Source: DASWJZ01 sp963792885 (GTDB lineage: Bacteria; Pseudomonadota; Alphaproteobacteria; Rhizobiales; Afifellaceae). Taken from it: a stretch of DNA of 64,000 nucleotides. The notes below the pieces were generated by a model. That model worked only from the letters and a program-made list of their open reading frames with translations. It made no database searches and had not been told where the DNA came from. The translations under genes were made by a program, and so were the position numbers. The stretch lies in the NCBI GenBank assembly GCA_963792885.1, contig CAWBXX010000001.1, positions 682,001 to 746,000 on the forward strand, in the 5' to 3' direction. Positions 16,530-26,012 of this stretch are shown here, in pieces (position 1 is the stretch's first letter; each line of letters starts with the position of its first letter).

Positions 16530-18142
16530 CCGATGCGCGGCGCCGCAGGATCCTCCGGCGCCGCGTCTTCAACAACCGCCTCAAACACGAGCGGAACCAG
16601 CGCCTGCGTGCTTTCCGGCGTCCGGGCCTCGCGCAGCCCAAGCCGGAAGCAGACGATCGCGCCGACTGCGAGCACCGCCATGTCCCAGCCGAACGGCAGC
16701 ACATCCCGGCCTCCGCCGAAGCTGCCGAGCGCGGAGACCACGGTGATCAACGCGATGTAGGAATAGAGCCATCGCGCACCCATCCAGGCGACGGGCTCGT
16801 CGGGCGGCTCGGCCTTGATCTTGATCGCGAAGATGACGACGCCGATCAACAGCGCGACGTCGAGTCTCCAGATGGTGTTCCAGCCGCTCCAATAGACGAT
16901 GAGCGTCGCGACGACGAAGCCGACATAACCGATCGCCTCGACGAAGGGCAGACGGATCGAGCGAACATGGTCGGGCAATTGGCGGCGGAGGGTGACCACC
17001 GCCAGCGGCCCGATGCAGAGCGACAAGACGATGGCTGAGGAGTTAAGCGCAACGATCTCGTCGAACGGCAGAGCCAGGAAGCAGAGCCCCGCAGCGAAAC
17101 CGAGAACCAGCGCCTTGAGGGGAACGGAGCGCACCGACAGGTGATCGAAGAAGCGCGGGAAGAAACCATTGCGGGCGAGCGCCATGCCGAGCCGTGCATT
17201 CGAGCCGGTGGCAATCAGGCCGGCGCCCAGCGGGCCGAGCACGGCGCCTCCATAGAGCAGCGCAATAAGCCATGAGACCCCGGTCACCACGGCGATTCCT
17301 GCCAGCGGACCGAGATGGTGCTCGAAGCTCATGTGATCCCAGCCATTGGCGAGCGCATCCGGTGGTGCGCCCCCGATGAAGGCGACCTCGACGAGAAAAT
17401 AGACCGCGAAGCAGATGAGCACCGTCAGCAGCAGCGCGCTCGGCACGTTGACGTGCGGCCGGCGCGCCTCGCCGGAAAGGTCGATGATGTGCCTGAAGCC
17501 GAGATAGGCGAAGACCACGCCGCCCGTGGATATGGCAGCCAATATTCCGGAGAAGCCGTAAGGTGCGAATCCCCCCTCAGCCGAAAAATTGCCGATGTGG
17601 AAGTCGTTTTCGACGATGACGAGGCCGATGATCAGAGGAAGCAGGATCTTGAGGGTGGTGACGATCGCGTTCGCCTTGTCGAGCCAGGCGACGCCGAGCG
17701 CGTTGATCACAACGAACAGCACAAGGACGGCGGCGGCAATCGCATAGCCGAGCATCGTGAAGCCGCCCGCATGCGCACCTGCATCCGCGTACACGCCCGG
17801 CAAGAGCGGGTCGACATATCTCAGCATCGCACGCGTTTCGATCGGCGCAGCCGTCGCATAACCGAGCCACGCCGACCAGCCGATCACCATGCTCGTCGGT
17901 TGCCCGTGCGAATAATGCGGCAGCCGTGCAATCGCGCCAGCCTCCGGGAGGCACCCGGTGATCTCTGCGAAAGGCAGTGCGATGAGGAGGATCGCCAACC
18001 CGCCTATGCACCAGGAGACAAGAGCAGCGGGGCCGGCCTGCTGAGCTGCAAGCATCGGTGCAAACAACCAGCCCGATCCGAGGACGCCGCCGACGCCAAT
18101 GAACGTCAGGCCGGCGAGGCCGATCGAGCGCTTAAGAGCCAT
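16517..18142 (-). CDS. APC superfamily amino acid permease
   Basis: 541 residues with 12-14 hydrophobic segments. The N-terminus SIGLAGLTFIGVGGVLGSGWLFAP contains the helix-1 substrate motif (GVGGVLGSG) of APC transporters. The long C-terminal tail is acidic and cytoplasmic. The family imports amino acids with protons or exchanges amino acids for their amines. It is tail to tail (13-base overlap) with the diamino-acid decarboxylase gene, so a substrate such as lysine, ornithine or a polyamine is possible, but this is inference. Confidence 0.9.
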   Translation of the reverse strand: MALKRSIGLAGLTFIGVGGVLGSGWLFAPMLAAQQAGPAALVSWCIGGLAILLIALPFAEITGCLPEAGAIARLPHYSHGQPTSMVIGWSAWLGYATAAPIETRAMLRYVDPLLPGVYADAGAHAGGFTMLGYAIAAAVLVLFVVINALGVAWLDKANAIVTTLKILLPLIIGLVIVENDFHIGNFSAEGGFAPYGFSGILAAISTGGVVFAYLGFRHIIDLSGEARRPHVNVPSALLLTVLICFAVYFLVEVAFIGGAPPDALANGWDHMSFEHHLGPLAGIAVVTGVSWLIALLYGGAVLGPLGAGLIATGSNARLGMALARNGFFPRFFDHLSVRSVPLKALVLGFAAGLCFLALPFDEIVALNSSAIVLSLCIGPLAVVTLRRQLPDHVRSIRLPFVEAIGYVGFVVATLIVYWSGWNTIWRLDVALLIGVVIFAIKIKAEPPDEPVAWMGARWLYSYIALITVVSALGSFGGGRDVLPFGWDMAVLAVGAIVCFRLGLREARTPESTQALVPLVFEAVVEDAAPEDPAAPRIGQIT

Positions 18143-18252
18143 CTTTGGTCACCGGCCACGGTCTGAGCACGAATGGTGCGCCATATTCTGGAAGCGGAAA
18201 CTTCGCGGCGTCGTTACCATTCCGCTAGTTTACCTGCCGTTATCGGGCTCGC

Positions 18253-18726
18253 TCAGCCGCCGAGCCGCTTCATGCGGATCGTCACATCGTTCTCGCCGGG
18301 TTTCATTTCCATCGCCGCGTCCTTGAAGCTCGGGACGAGCTCGTCTGCGGCTGCGCCCGATAATGCATAGGGCTCGCGTGGCACGCCCATGAACTTGTCG
18401 AAGACACCATTGCCATTCGTATCGTGGAAGGCGGCGACGGCATAGACGCCCGGAGGAATGCCCTCGAAGACCACATCCACAGTCCCAGCGACCGCGGGCA
18501 CAGCCTTCTGGTCCGGGCACCCTTGTACCGAGAGCGAAACGTTGCAGAGCGCCACCCAGACCGAGCCACGGCTCGATTCCACATTCTCAACGGTAACGCG
18601 GACCGTCGCGGTGTCCTCCACGGCGGGCGGCGCTTCGACGGCCGGCGCCGCGTCCTGGGCGCGTGCTGAGGCCGCGCCGAGCGCGATCGTTCCCCCCAGG
18701 ACCAGAACCGAGACTGCACGCCTCAT
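18253..18726 (-). CDS. DUF2141 domain secreted protein
   Basis: 157 residues with a Sec signal peptide (cut near ARAQDA, residue 23). A short Pro/Ala-rich linker is followed by the DUF2141 domain: VTVENVESSRGSVWVALC, then AVAAFHDTNGNGVFDKFMGVPREP, the family's calcium-loop-like DxNGNG segment. Two Cys residues in the middle may form a disulfide. The protein is periplasmic or secreted and its function is unknown. It stands alone between the permease and lysE-type genes. Confidence 0.9.
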   Translation of the reverse strand: MRRAVSVLVLGGTIALGAASARAQDAAPAVEAPPAVEDTATVRVTVENVESSRGSVWVALCNVSLSVQGCPDQKAVPAVAGTVDVVFEGIPPGVYAVAAFHDTNGNGVFDKFMGVPREPYALSGAAADELVPSFKDAAMEMKPGENDVTIRMKRLGG

Positions 18727-18872
18727 GAAGCTTGCTCCTGTCTCGCCGCGAGACCTACGGCGGCCTTAGCAAGATGTAGTGACGTTTGGAGGCGAATTTC
18801 GTTGCAACTCTCTTGCGACGCTCGCCAGAGCTGCATACAGGTCAGTATTATTGACTTATATGCGACGCGCCG

Positions 18873-19463
18873 ATGCATTTCGAGTACCTGATCGCGTTCA
18901 CGATCTTCGCCCTGGTAACGACGATCACGCCGGGGCCGAACAACGTGATGCTGACGGCCACCGGCGCGAACGTCGGGATCAAGCGCGGCTTGCCGCATCT
19001 TTTCGGCGTCGCCTTGGGCTTCGCCTTCATGCTCGCGCTTTTGACCGTGACGATCGGCACCGCGCTCAGCCACAGTCCGCGTGCGCTCCTCGTGCTCCGC
19101 GTCGCCGGCGTTGCCGTGCTCCTCTGGCTTTCATGGAAGATCGCGACTGCGGGCCGAAGCAAAGCGGCGGTGCGCGGGCGGCCGATCGGATTCTTCGACG
19201 CGGTGCTGTTCCAGTGGGTCAACCCGAAGGCGTGGCTGATCTGCGCCGGCGCCGTGAGCTTCATTCAGCCGGATGGGCCGCCCCCGTTCGTGCAGGCCAG
19301 CCTCTTCGCATTGATCGAGGTCGTCTTCGGCGCGCCGTGCATGCTTCTCTGGCTCGGCTTCGGTGCGGCGATGCAATATCTGCTTCGCACCGAGCGGGCG
19401 CTCCGCATCTTCAACGTCGCGATGGGTCTGCTGCTTGCAGCGACGGTGCCACTGCTCTTCTGA
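18873..19463 (+). CDS. LysE family amino acid exporter
   Basis: 196 residues and about six hydrophobic segments. The family signature TTITPGPNNVMLTATGANVGIKRGLPHLFGVALGF is at residues 17-51. RhtB/LysE proteins export amino acids such as lysine, homoserine, threonine or leucine. A T/A-rich stretch upstream (18845-18862) could hold a promoter. Convergent with the next gene, 9 bases apart. Confidence 0.93.
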   Translation: MHFEYLIAFTIFALVTTITPGPNNVMLTATGANVGIKRGLPHLFGVALGFAFMLALLTVTIGTALSHSPRALLVLRVAGVAVLLWLSWKIATAGRSKAAVRGRPIGFFDAVLFQWVNPKAWLICAGAVSFIQPDGPPPFVQASLFALIEVVFGAPCMLLWLGFGAAMQYLLRTERALRIFNVAMGLLLAATVPLLF

Positions 19464-19472
19464 AGCCGGCTG

Positions 19473-20129
19473 CTATTTCGACGCCGCGAAGGCTCGCGTA
19501 GGCGGCAGCCCGGCGGAGAGGAGCTGGGGGTCCTGCACGAGGTAGTATTCCGCGATCGGAGTCGGGTCGGTGATCGTGACGCGAAGGGATACACTCTCGC
19601 CGGGATCGACGTGACCGTCGAGGAAGTCGATGCGGTCGTAGGGCTCGAACATTCGCTGGTTCTTCCGGAAGAGGTCGGAGGCTACGTCGGGGGGCTTCGC
19701 CGCGAACTGCTTGAATGAGAGCCCGTCGCCGTAATCGCTCGGCCTACCCAGCACCTCCTGAAGCTCAAGCTCGAACCCCGCCCAGACGCGCTTGGAGCGG
19801 TTGGTGATCTGCTTCACCAGAGTCAGCTCCAATTGCCCGATGCCGCCGTTCCTCCCCGAAATGCCCCGATTGCGGATGACGAGCGTCACCGGCGCGACGT
19901 CGAGCAGTTCCTCCTTGACAACGATCGGATCGGCTGCCGTGCCGGTGCCCGACGCGGAGAGCAGGCGGAACCCGCCAAGCTCGTCGGAGAAGGAGTAGGC
20001 GCCGGCGGAAAATTCTGCCGCCGACGCGCGCGTGACAAGGGCCGAAATGGGGGCCGCAATGACGGCCGCCATCATCGCCGCCCTTATCGACGGAGAGAAC
20101 AGATGGACGGCGCGCGACGTCCTCGGCAT
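19473..20129 (-). CDS. Secreted protein of unknown function
   Basis: 218 residues. A basic N-terminus and hydrophobic stretch (about 16-37, ending TRASAAEF) form a Sec signal peptide. The first ATG could also be residue 19 or 20, which would give a shorter leader. The mature part is beta-rich without cysteines. The recurring features are a central Arg/Gly segment (NRGISGRNGGIGQLEL) and VSLRVTITDPTPIAEYY near the C-terminus, like an Ig or CARDB-type fold. No catalytic motif is visible. Confidence 0.7.
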   Translation of the reverse strand: MPRTSRAVHLFSPSIRAAMMAAVIAAPISALVTRASAAEFSAGAYSFSDELGGFRLLSASGTGTAADPIVVKEELLDVAPVTLVIRNRGISGRNGGIGQLELTLVKQITNRSKRVWAGFELELQEVLGRPSDYGDGLSFKQFAAKPPDVASDLFRKNQRMFEPYDRIDFLDGHVDPGESVSLRVTITDPTPIAEYYLVQDPQLLSAGLPPTRAFAASK

Positions 20130-20206
20130 TCCTCACCTTCCGAGTGAGCCTGCCCGAGCGCCGCCTCAGGGACAAGCGTGCCGCCCCCACAACAAACCGT
20201 GTGGCC

Positions 20207-20674
20207 TCAGGTGGCGCGCGGCGCCTTCGGGTATGGCTTGCCGTCGCGATGGAGGTAGGCCCCGCCTTTCGCCTGCATGTCGATCTCGGAATAGTGCGCC
20301 ACCTCGCCGGGCCGCCGGCTTCCGACCTCGAGGATCAGCGCGTCGCTCTTCGAGCGGTTCTGCAGGCAATGGCCATCCGTATCGCCTGCCTTGAAGCCCG
20401 CGCAGTCGCCCGCCCGAAGCACCTCCTCGCCGGAATCGGTGACGAGCACCACCTCGCCTTCAACGACGAAGACGAACTCGTCCTCCTCCACGTGCCAGTG
20501 GCGCTGACTCGACCATGCGCCCGGCGGCAACCGGCAGAGATTGACGCCGAACTGGTCGAGCCCGGCTGCGTCGCCGAGCTTGATGCGGCTTCGCTTGCGG
20601 CACGGCTCGTCGAAGGGCGGCGGATAGAGCGTGCCACGAACGGTCGGGGCCTTGCCGATGTCGACCTTCTTCAT
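20207..20674 (-). CDS. Cupin domain protein
   Basis: 155 residues. A single cupin barrel with both motifs: motif 1 HWHVEEDEFVFVVEG (His, His, Glu metal ligands, about 59-73) and motif 2 near GDCAGFKAGDTDGHCLQN (about 89-106, His ligand). Such small cupins bind a divalent metal and act as isomerases, lyases, dioxygenases or sensors. The substrate is not predictable. It sits 20 bases after the second decarboxylase on the same strand and may be co-transcribed with it. Confidence 0.9.
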   Translation of the reverse strand: MKKVDIGKAPTVRGTLYPPPFDEPCRKRSRIKLGDAAGLDQFGVNLCRLPPGAWSSQRHWHVEEDEFVFVVEGEVVLVTDSGEEVLRAGDCAGFKAGDTDGHCLQNRSKSDALILEVGSRRPGEVAHYSEIDMQAKGGAYLHRDGKPYPKAPRAT

Positions 20675-20694
20675 CTCACGCTCTCCATGCTACC

Positions 20695-22001
20695 TCAGTC
20701 TGCCATCGTCTCTATCGCAGCGAACCCTTCGGCGCGATCGTCCTCAAATGGTGTCGCCACCTCTACGAAGGTGTCGGGATAGAAGCCGTTGAAGTGCGTG
20801 CGCAAGCCGAGACTGTAGGCACCGATATGGCCGATCTCGATCCAATCGCCCGTATCGACCGTCTCCGGCAGCCAGAACGGCCGCGACAGGATATCGACGG
20901 AATCGCAGGTCGCGCCGCAGACACGGAAGGGCACGAGCTTGTCCGTGTCGCCGCTCCGCCTTCGTCGCGCCGGGTCGTGGATGAGGCGTGCGGGAAGCGT
21001 GATCTTCCCGGTCCAGGAGTCCGAGAGCGAGCCCCAGATGCCGTCGTTGATGTAGAGCCGCTTCCCCTTTTTCAAGAGCACGCGCACGATGACGGAGAGC
21101 GAGCGCGCAACGATGACGCGGCCAGGCTCCGCGATGAGCGGCAGATCGAAGAAGCCCCATTCCTCGATCGCCCGCCGTACATCCGCCATCAGCTCCTCAA
21201 GGCTTGGCATCGCGGGCGCTGCGCGGCGCGGATCGTGGCCGTAGCGGGCTGGAAAGCCGCCGCCTATGTCGAGGCCGGAAAGCGTCACGCCGGCGCGGTT
21301 CCTCACCCAATCGGCGGAGGCGAGCGCGCGCTGATAGACATCCGGATCCTCGATCTGGCTGCCGACGTGAAAGCACAGACCGGACCGGAAGCCGATTTTG
21401 TCGATCCGCTGCAGCAACTCGACGGCGTGCGAGGGCGCCGCCCCGAACTTCCGCGACAGCTCGTAGGCGGCTGAGCCCTTGGTCCGAATCCGCACGAAGA
21501 GCGTGATGTCCGCCGGATCGAGATCGAGCGCGTGCACGATGCGCAGAAGCTTCGCGATCTCGTCCTCGTGGTCGAGCGAGAGCACGCGCACGCGAAAGGT
21601 CTCGAGCGCGAGCCTGATGTCGGACTGCGCCTTGACCGGATGCATGTAGAGAAGCTCGGCATCGGGCGCGACGGAGCGGACGGCCGCGAACTCGCCGGGG
21701 CTCGCCACGTCGAACGCCTTGATGCCGACCTCCGCCAACGTCTTGATGATGAAGAGCTCGCCGTTCGTCTTCACCGCGTATGCGGTCTTGCCCGGAAAGG
21801 CGCGCATGAAGGCGCGTGCATCCGCAGCAAGCACGCTCGGACGAAAGCAATAAACGGGGGCATCGGGACGCAGCGCGAGCGCTGCGCGCTGACCGGACTC
21901 GAACGTATCGATTGGCTCGCCTCCCTCTCGATGATCGTGCTGCGGCGCGCCGCCGCGACTCGCGTCGGGAACGCAAAGAACTTAGCAAAATGCAGTGACA
22001 T
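20695..22001 (-). pseudogene. Second type III PLP-dependent decarboxylase, N-terminus frame-broken
   Basis: The secure part is 20695-21834: PLP lysine in TAYAVKTNGE, HVGSQIEDPDVY, Gly loop LDIGGGFPARYG, AEPGRVIVA and catalytic GATCDSVDILS. These are all features of ornithine/diaminopimelate-type decarboxylases. The first in-frame start there is a GTG at 21834, inside the conserved domain. The frame is open and coding-like further upstream (TFESGQRAALALRPDAPVYC) but has no start before a TAA. A neighbouring frame supplies an ATG at 22001, so one base is probably missing near 21905-21925. It is a paralogue of the 15.4-kb gene but only moderately similar. The cupin gene follows downstream. Confidence 0.8.
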
Positions 22002-22499
22002 GTTCCCGGAGCGCTTCAACCGTCGCGTCTTCGGCGCCCGGCACGGCTCGTGAACCACGTGATGAAGCAGCTTCACGCGTGCAAGAGCGGCGTACGCAGG
22101 GATCCGCAAATGTCGATCATCGCGAGTGGTTCCCTTGACGGGATATTGCCCGCCTCGCTGCCTGGTATCCGAGCCTCATGGTGACGCTGGATACGCCGCA
22201 CTGGTTGCAGCGCGTCATCTTGCGGCGATTTCCCGGCGAAAGGCCGGCCAAACTCCGTCGAATTGCGAGCTTATCCCCGGCCGACCCGGTTAGCAGTTGG
22301 GACGCCCGAAAAAGTCGTTCCGGAGGCGAAAGAATTCTCAAGCCAATATTTCGTGGTTAACCAATTGATACCTGTGGCCAAAACGAAAATCGAAGACGGC
22401 CGCCCCTTGGGACCTTTCGCAGTGCAACACATCTTTCCTGTTCTGAGAGCGCCGTTTCCGCGTTAGTATGCGTCGATGGTTGCAGAGGGAGGCCACCCG
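22002..22499. other. Intergenic region with no recognised gene
   Basis: About 500 bases without a convincing open frame or RNA motif. It holds the promoter region of the second decarboxylase (minus) at its left end and that of a 27-codon gene (plus) at its right end. The stretch 22300-22470 is less GC-rich than its surroundings. Confidence 0.4.
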
Positions 22500-22583
22500 A
22501 TGACCTTCATCAAGCCTCTGAACATTGTCGCGGTGTGCGCCGCGTTCGTGTTCATCGGAGCGATAGTGTTTGGAGTTCTCTGA
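22500..22583 (+). CDS. 27-residue single-pass membrane miniprotein
   Basis: ATG at 22500, stop TGA at 22581-22583. The strong purine-rich ribosome site GAGGGAGG lies 8 bases upstream. The product (MTFIKPLNIVAVCAAFVFI...) has a short charged N-terminus and one transmembrane helix covering about residues 8-27. Small proteins of this type (often assigned to assist respiratory or transport complexes) are frequently missed. No family can be named; the support is the ribosome site, the clean hydrophobic helix and the isolated position. Confidence 0.5.
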   Translation: MTFIKPLNIVAVCAAFVFIGAIVFGVL

Positions 22584-22592
22584 GCGCGCCGC

Positions 22593-23496
22593 CTAGGCGG
22601 CGCAGGCGGCAGCACCTACCTCCGGTTCCACTTCCAATACGCGGCAGATCGCTTCGGTCAGCTCCGAGCGATTCAACGTGTAGATGTGGAATGCGTCGAC
22701 TCCGCGCGACATGAGGTCGGCGATCTGTTCGGCTGCGACCGCCGCCGCGACGTGACCATGGGTCTCGGAGTCTGAAGGAAGGCCGTCGAAGCGGCGCGCG
22801 AGCCTGTCGGGTATCGTCGCGCCACAGCGGCCGGCGAAGTCACGCACCGCCTGGAAGCGGTGGACCGGCATGATGCCCGGCACGATCGGGACATCGATCC
22901 CGGCGGCGCGGACGCGTTCGCAGTAGTCTTCGTAGTGGTCGTTATCGAAGAAGAACTGCGTGATGGCGCGGTCGGCGCCGGCGTCGACCTTGCGCTTCAA
23001 GGCGGCGATCTCCGTCTCCCAGTCCGGGCTTTGCGGATGGCGCTCGGGATAGGCCGACACGGAGACCTCCACGGCCCCTGCCCGCTTCAGCGCCGTCACG
23101 AGCTCGGCCGTGTCGCTGAAGCCTTCCGGATGCGGAGCGTAGGGCTCGGAAAGCCCGCCAGGCGGATCGCCACGCAGCGCCACGAAGCGCACGATGCCGA
23201 GCGCGCGGAACCAGCCGATCGTCTCTTCGATCGAACTCGAGGCTCGCGCCCGCGCAGGTCATGTGCGCGGCAGTCGAAAGCCCGTATTCGTGCATGCGGC
23301 GGACAGTGCCGAGCGAACGCTCCTGCGACGTCCCGCCGGCGCCATAGGTCACAGACACGTAGCGCGGCCGAAAGCGGGCGAGTCGGCAGACCGTCTCGTC
23401 GAGCGTTGACGTCTGCGCCTCCGTCTTCGGCGGAAAGAACTCGAAGGAGACCTCCGGCGGCGTCCGTGCTGCTTTCGGATCGGCTGAACCCATCAC
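22593..23496 (-). pseudogene. metF: 5,10-methylenetetrahydrofolate reductase MetF, one frameshift
   Basis: MetF reduces 5,10-methylene-THF to 5-methyl-THF with FAD and NADH, feeding methionine synthase. The N-terminal part starts at 23496 and shows FEFFPPKT, RYVSVTYGAGG and HMTCAGAS. The frame breaks near 23235 (one extra base) and resumes with RFVALRGDPPGG, then the C-terminal half with FFFDNDHYEDYCERVRAAGIDVPIVPGIMP. The joined length is about 300 residues, as expected. The start overlaps the sahR-type stop by four bases (translational coupling). The single extra base in an essential-type gene points to sequence error. Confidence 0.92.
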
Positions 23497-24491
23497 ACCC
23501 GCGCCTCCGCCTTGCTACGATCCGTGTGCGCCTGCGCTACCCGCCGGTCGAGCGCCGTCCAGATGGTGACCGTGAGCACGCCGGACTCCGCCTCCGGAAC
23601 GAGATCCCCAACCGCCTCGAGGCGGAGCCCCGCCGCACCGACCCACTTCTTCATCTGCGCATGACTGAAGCCGAGCCGGCGATGCGCCTGGCTCTCACGC
23701 AGAACCTCAAGCTCATGCGGCGCGAAATCGACGATGAGGAGCCGTCCGCCTGCGGAAAGCGCGGCCGCGGCCTCGGCGATCGCGCGTCCCGGCTCGTCGA
23801 GGAAGTGCAGCACCTGATGGATGACGACGAGATCGAAGCTGTCGCGCACGACCGGCAGGTTCATCACATCGCCGAGCCTGACGCGCGCGCTCTCGATTTG
23901 GGCGCGCTCGAGGTTGGCACGCGCGATCGAAAGCATCGCCGGCGAAAGATCGACACCGAGCGCGCGGTCATAGTGCCCGTCGAAAAGCTCCAACATCCGC
24001 CCGGTGCCGGTGCCGATGTCGAGCATCGCACGGAACGGTCCGGGGCCCGCACGTTGCAGCATCGCCGCCTCGACCTGCCGCTCCGGCACATGCAGCGAGC
24101 GGATGGCGTCCCAGCGGCCGGCATGCTCGGCAAAGTAATCTTCGGCGGCCCGGCGGTTCTGTTCCTGCAGGCTGACGAGGCGCTCGCCGTCGCGCTTCAG
24201 CCGCGCGTCGTCCGGGTCGAGGCCCCTCACGATGGCGGCCGCAACTGCGCGGTCGGCGTCGTCGTCGGAAAGGCGATAGTAGACCCAGGAGCCTTCGGGG
24301 CTGCGTGACACGAGGCCGGCCTCGGCGAGGACCTTCAGGTGGCGCGAGATGCGTGGCTGCGATTGGCCGAGGATCTCGGTCAACTCCTTCACCGTGCGCT
24401 CGCCACGCTGAAGCAGCGCCAGGAGACGGATACGCGTCTCGTCGCCGGCGGCCTTCATCTGGTTGACGACGTGGTCGACGGAGAATCCCAT
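23493..24491 (-). CDS. sahR: ArsR-type regulator fused to SAM-dependent methyltransferase domain (SahR-like)
   Basis: 332 residues. Residues 10-80 form an ArsR winged helix (ELTEILGQSQPRISRHLKVLAEAGLV) without the metal-binding cysteines of ArsR/SmtB sensors. Residues 115-290 are a class I methyltransferase fold with MLDIGTGTGRMLEL (156-169) and ALGVDLSPAMLSIARANL. SahR in proteobacteria has this architecture, senses S-adenosylhomocysteine and represses methionine-cycle genes. Coupling to metF (4-base overlap) and a long palindrome 14 bases upstream of the start fit that role. The naming is by family and context; direct binding is not shown. Confidence 0.85.
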   Translation of the reverse strand: MGFSVDHVVNQMKAAGDETRIRLLALLQRGERTVKELTEILGQSQPRISRHLKVLAEAGLVSRSPEGSWVYYRLSDDDADRAVAAAIVRGLDPDDARLKRDGERLVSLQEQNRRAAEDYFAEHAGRWDAIRSLHVPERQVEAAMLQRAGPGPFRAMLDIGTGTGRMLELFDGHYDRALGVDLSPAMLSIARANLERAQIESARVRLGDVMNLPVVRDSFDLVVIHQVLHFLDEPGRAIAEAAAALSAGGRLLIVDFAPHELEVLRESQAHRRLGFSHAQMKKWVGAAGLRLEAVGDLVPEAESGVLTVTIWTALDRRVAQAHTDRSKAEARV

Positions 24492-24505
24492 GCGCCCAGC
24501 CTAAG

Positions 24506-24533
24506 AACGATATAGAGATATCTTTATATCGTT
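24506..24533. promoter_or_regulatory. 28-bp palindromic operator upstream of sahR-metF
   Basis: Arms AACGATATA and TATATCGTT surround the self-complementary core AGATATCT. Only one base pair in the 28 deviates from perfect dyad symmetry. It lies 14 bases upstream of the ATG and is AT-rich in a GC-rich genome. It is the most likely autoregulatory site for the ArsR-type protein. Confidence 0.82.
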
Positions 24534-24595
24534 ACGCAGGCGCGTCAAGGAGGGCGGGTGGCGGGCGCCGACGGGTAGACCCGGCCACGGCCAAA

Positions 24596-25319
24596 TCAGC
24601 TGGGAAGGGCCAGCGCCGCCGCAGGATTCCCGGCATTAAGCATCGTCACGGAATGGCGTCCGCCGCACTCGGCGGCGAGCAGCCGGACCAGCTGCTCTGC
24701 GGCTTTGGCGGCATCGCCGACGCCGTTTTCCTGCAGTGTCACCACGGCGCGCCGCGTCTCCGGGCGAATCGCCGAGCGCGCGTCCTGCCGCCAGTTCCAG
24801 CGGCGGCAGAGCACCTTTTCGGAGTTCCGCGTAGACGACCTCGCCCTCTTTCGGCGGATCGACGAGCGGCTCGCCGCGGTCGTCGAGCGCGCCCATGTCG
24901 CGGAAGTCGTCGCCTTCGCGCGAGAAGCGGAAAGCGAGATCACCGACTGTGCGGTCGAGGTCGTCGGCGCCTGCCGGAAGAACGTGCTGAAGCGATACGG
25001 CGTTGTAGGCATCGACGAAGGGATTGATGCGCGGCAGCGCCGCCCCGGCGAGCGCATTCTTCATCAGCCGCTCCACCGAGGAGCGATAGCTCGTCTTCTT
25101 GATGCCGAAGGCGCGATAGGCGCGTCGCCAGACGGCGATGCCGGGAATGGCGGAGAGCTCCGTCCCGGCGAAGATGCGGCGGGCGCCCTCCTCGATATCG
25201 GCGACGAAAGCATTGAGGGCGGCTGAGCGCTCCGGCCGGATCGCGAGCCCCTCGGCAACGATCACTGCAACCGCGAAATCCGGAAATTGCGGCGCGATCT
25301 CCGATATGTCGAAACGCAT
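24596..25319 (-). pseudogene. B3/B4 tRNA-binding domain protein (PheT-like), one frameshift
   Basis: Starts at ATG 25319 (MRFDISEIAPQFPDF). The B3/B4 domain of PheRS beta is recognisable in GIAVWRRAYRAFGIKKTSYRSS, INPFVDAYNAVSLQHVLP and DLAFRFSREGDDF..MGALDDRGEPLVDPPKEGEVVY. The frame breaks at about 24818 in a run of four A/T (one extra base) and continues as VLCRRWNWRQDARS...VTLQENGVGDAAKAAEQLV to a stop at 24596. Stand-alone B3/4 proteins are thought to hydrolyse mischarged tRNA or remove aberrant aminoacyl groups. The joined length is about 240 residues, normal for the family. Confidence 0.85.
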
Positions 25320-25387
25320 CGAGAATGCCCCTTTTGCCGCGGCTCGCATCCTGGCATGCGCGCCGAAGCGGCGCTAAGCCTCCCCTC

Positions 25388-25903
25388 ATGAACACGGATG
25401 TCATGGACCACAAGGACCGGCCGGGCGAGATCCGCGCTGATATCGATCCGGCGAACGTGGCCGACGACGCGCGGCTTCACTTCATCGGGCGAGCGCGAAC
25501 GCCATGGGCAACGCGTGACGCTTGCCCGAAGAACCTCCGCGCCGCGCGCGAGCGCGGTGGCAAGGCGTGGCTCGAGATCGACGAGGCGTGGCGGCCGGGC
25601 CTCCGAGAGATCGCACCCGACGCGGCGATCATCGTGCTCACCTGGTTCGACCGCGCCAGGCGCGATCTCGTCGTCCAGGCGCCGCGCCACGGCCCGGCGC
25701 CGACCGGGACGTTCTCGATCCGCTCGCCCGTGCGCCCCAACCCGATCGGCCTTCACGTGGTCAGGGTCGTCGCATGCGATTGGAAGGCAGGGCGGATCGA
25801 CGTCGACGCACTCGACTGCCTCGACAAAACACCGGTCCTCGATATCAAGCCGTGGCGCGCCAGCGTCGACGTCCTGCCGGGATTGGAAGCGGAAGGCCGT
25901 TAA
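25388..25903 (+). CDS. TsaA/TrmO-like SAM-dependent tRNA methyltransferase family protein
   Basis: 171 residues from ATG 25388 (MNTDVMDHKDRPGEIRADI). An upstream in-frame ATG at 25325 lacks support. The beta-barrel TsaA fold is indicated by FIGRARTPWATRDACPKN, LVVQAPRHGPAPTGTFSIRSPVRPNPIGLHVVRV and DALDCLDKTPVLDIKPW. TrmO methylates the N6 of t6A37 in threonine tRNAs. The divergent direction from the B3/4 gene and a shared tRNA theme are notable but may be chance. Confidence 0.9.
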   Translation: MNTDVMDHKDRPGEIRADIDPANVADDARLHFIGRARTPWATRDACPKNLRAARERGGKAWLEIDEAWRPGLREIAPDAAIIVLTWFDRARRDLVVQAPRHGPAPTGTFSIRSPVRPNPIGLHVVRVVACDWKAGRIDVDALDCLDKTPVLDIKPWRASVDVLPGLEAEGR

Positions 25904-26012
25904 CCTTTCATTAGCCACTGGGCTCGACATAGTGCGCGTCATGCGCGCAGTACATCGCACGACAGGGATTTCGCGGCACAACGCGTTCTCCCGACATGGA
26001 CATCATGGTGCG

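Noticed and set aside
22860..24308. 482-codon plus-strand open frame
   Set aside because: Shadow of metF and the ArsR-methyltransferase gene.
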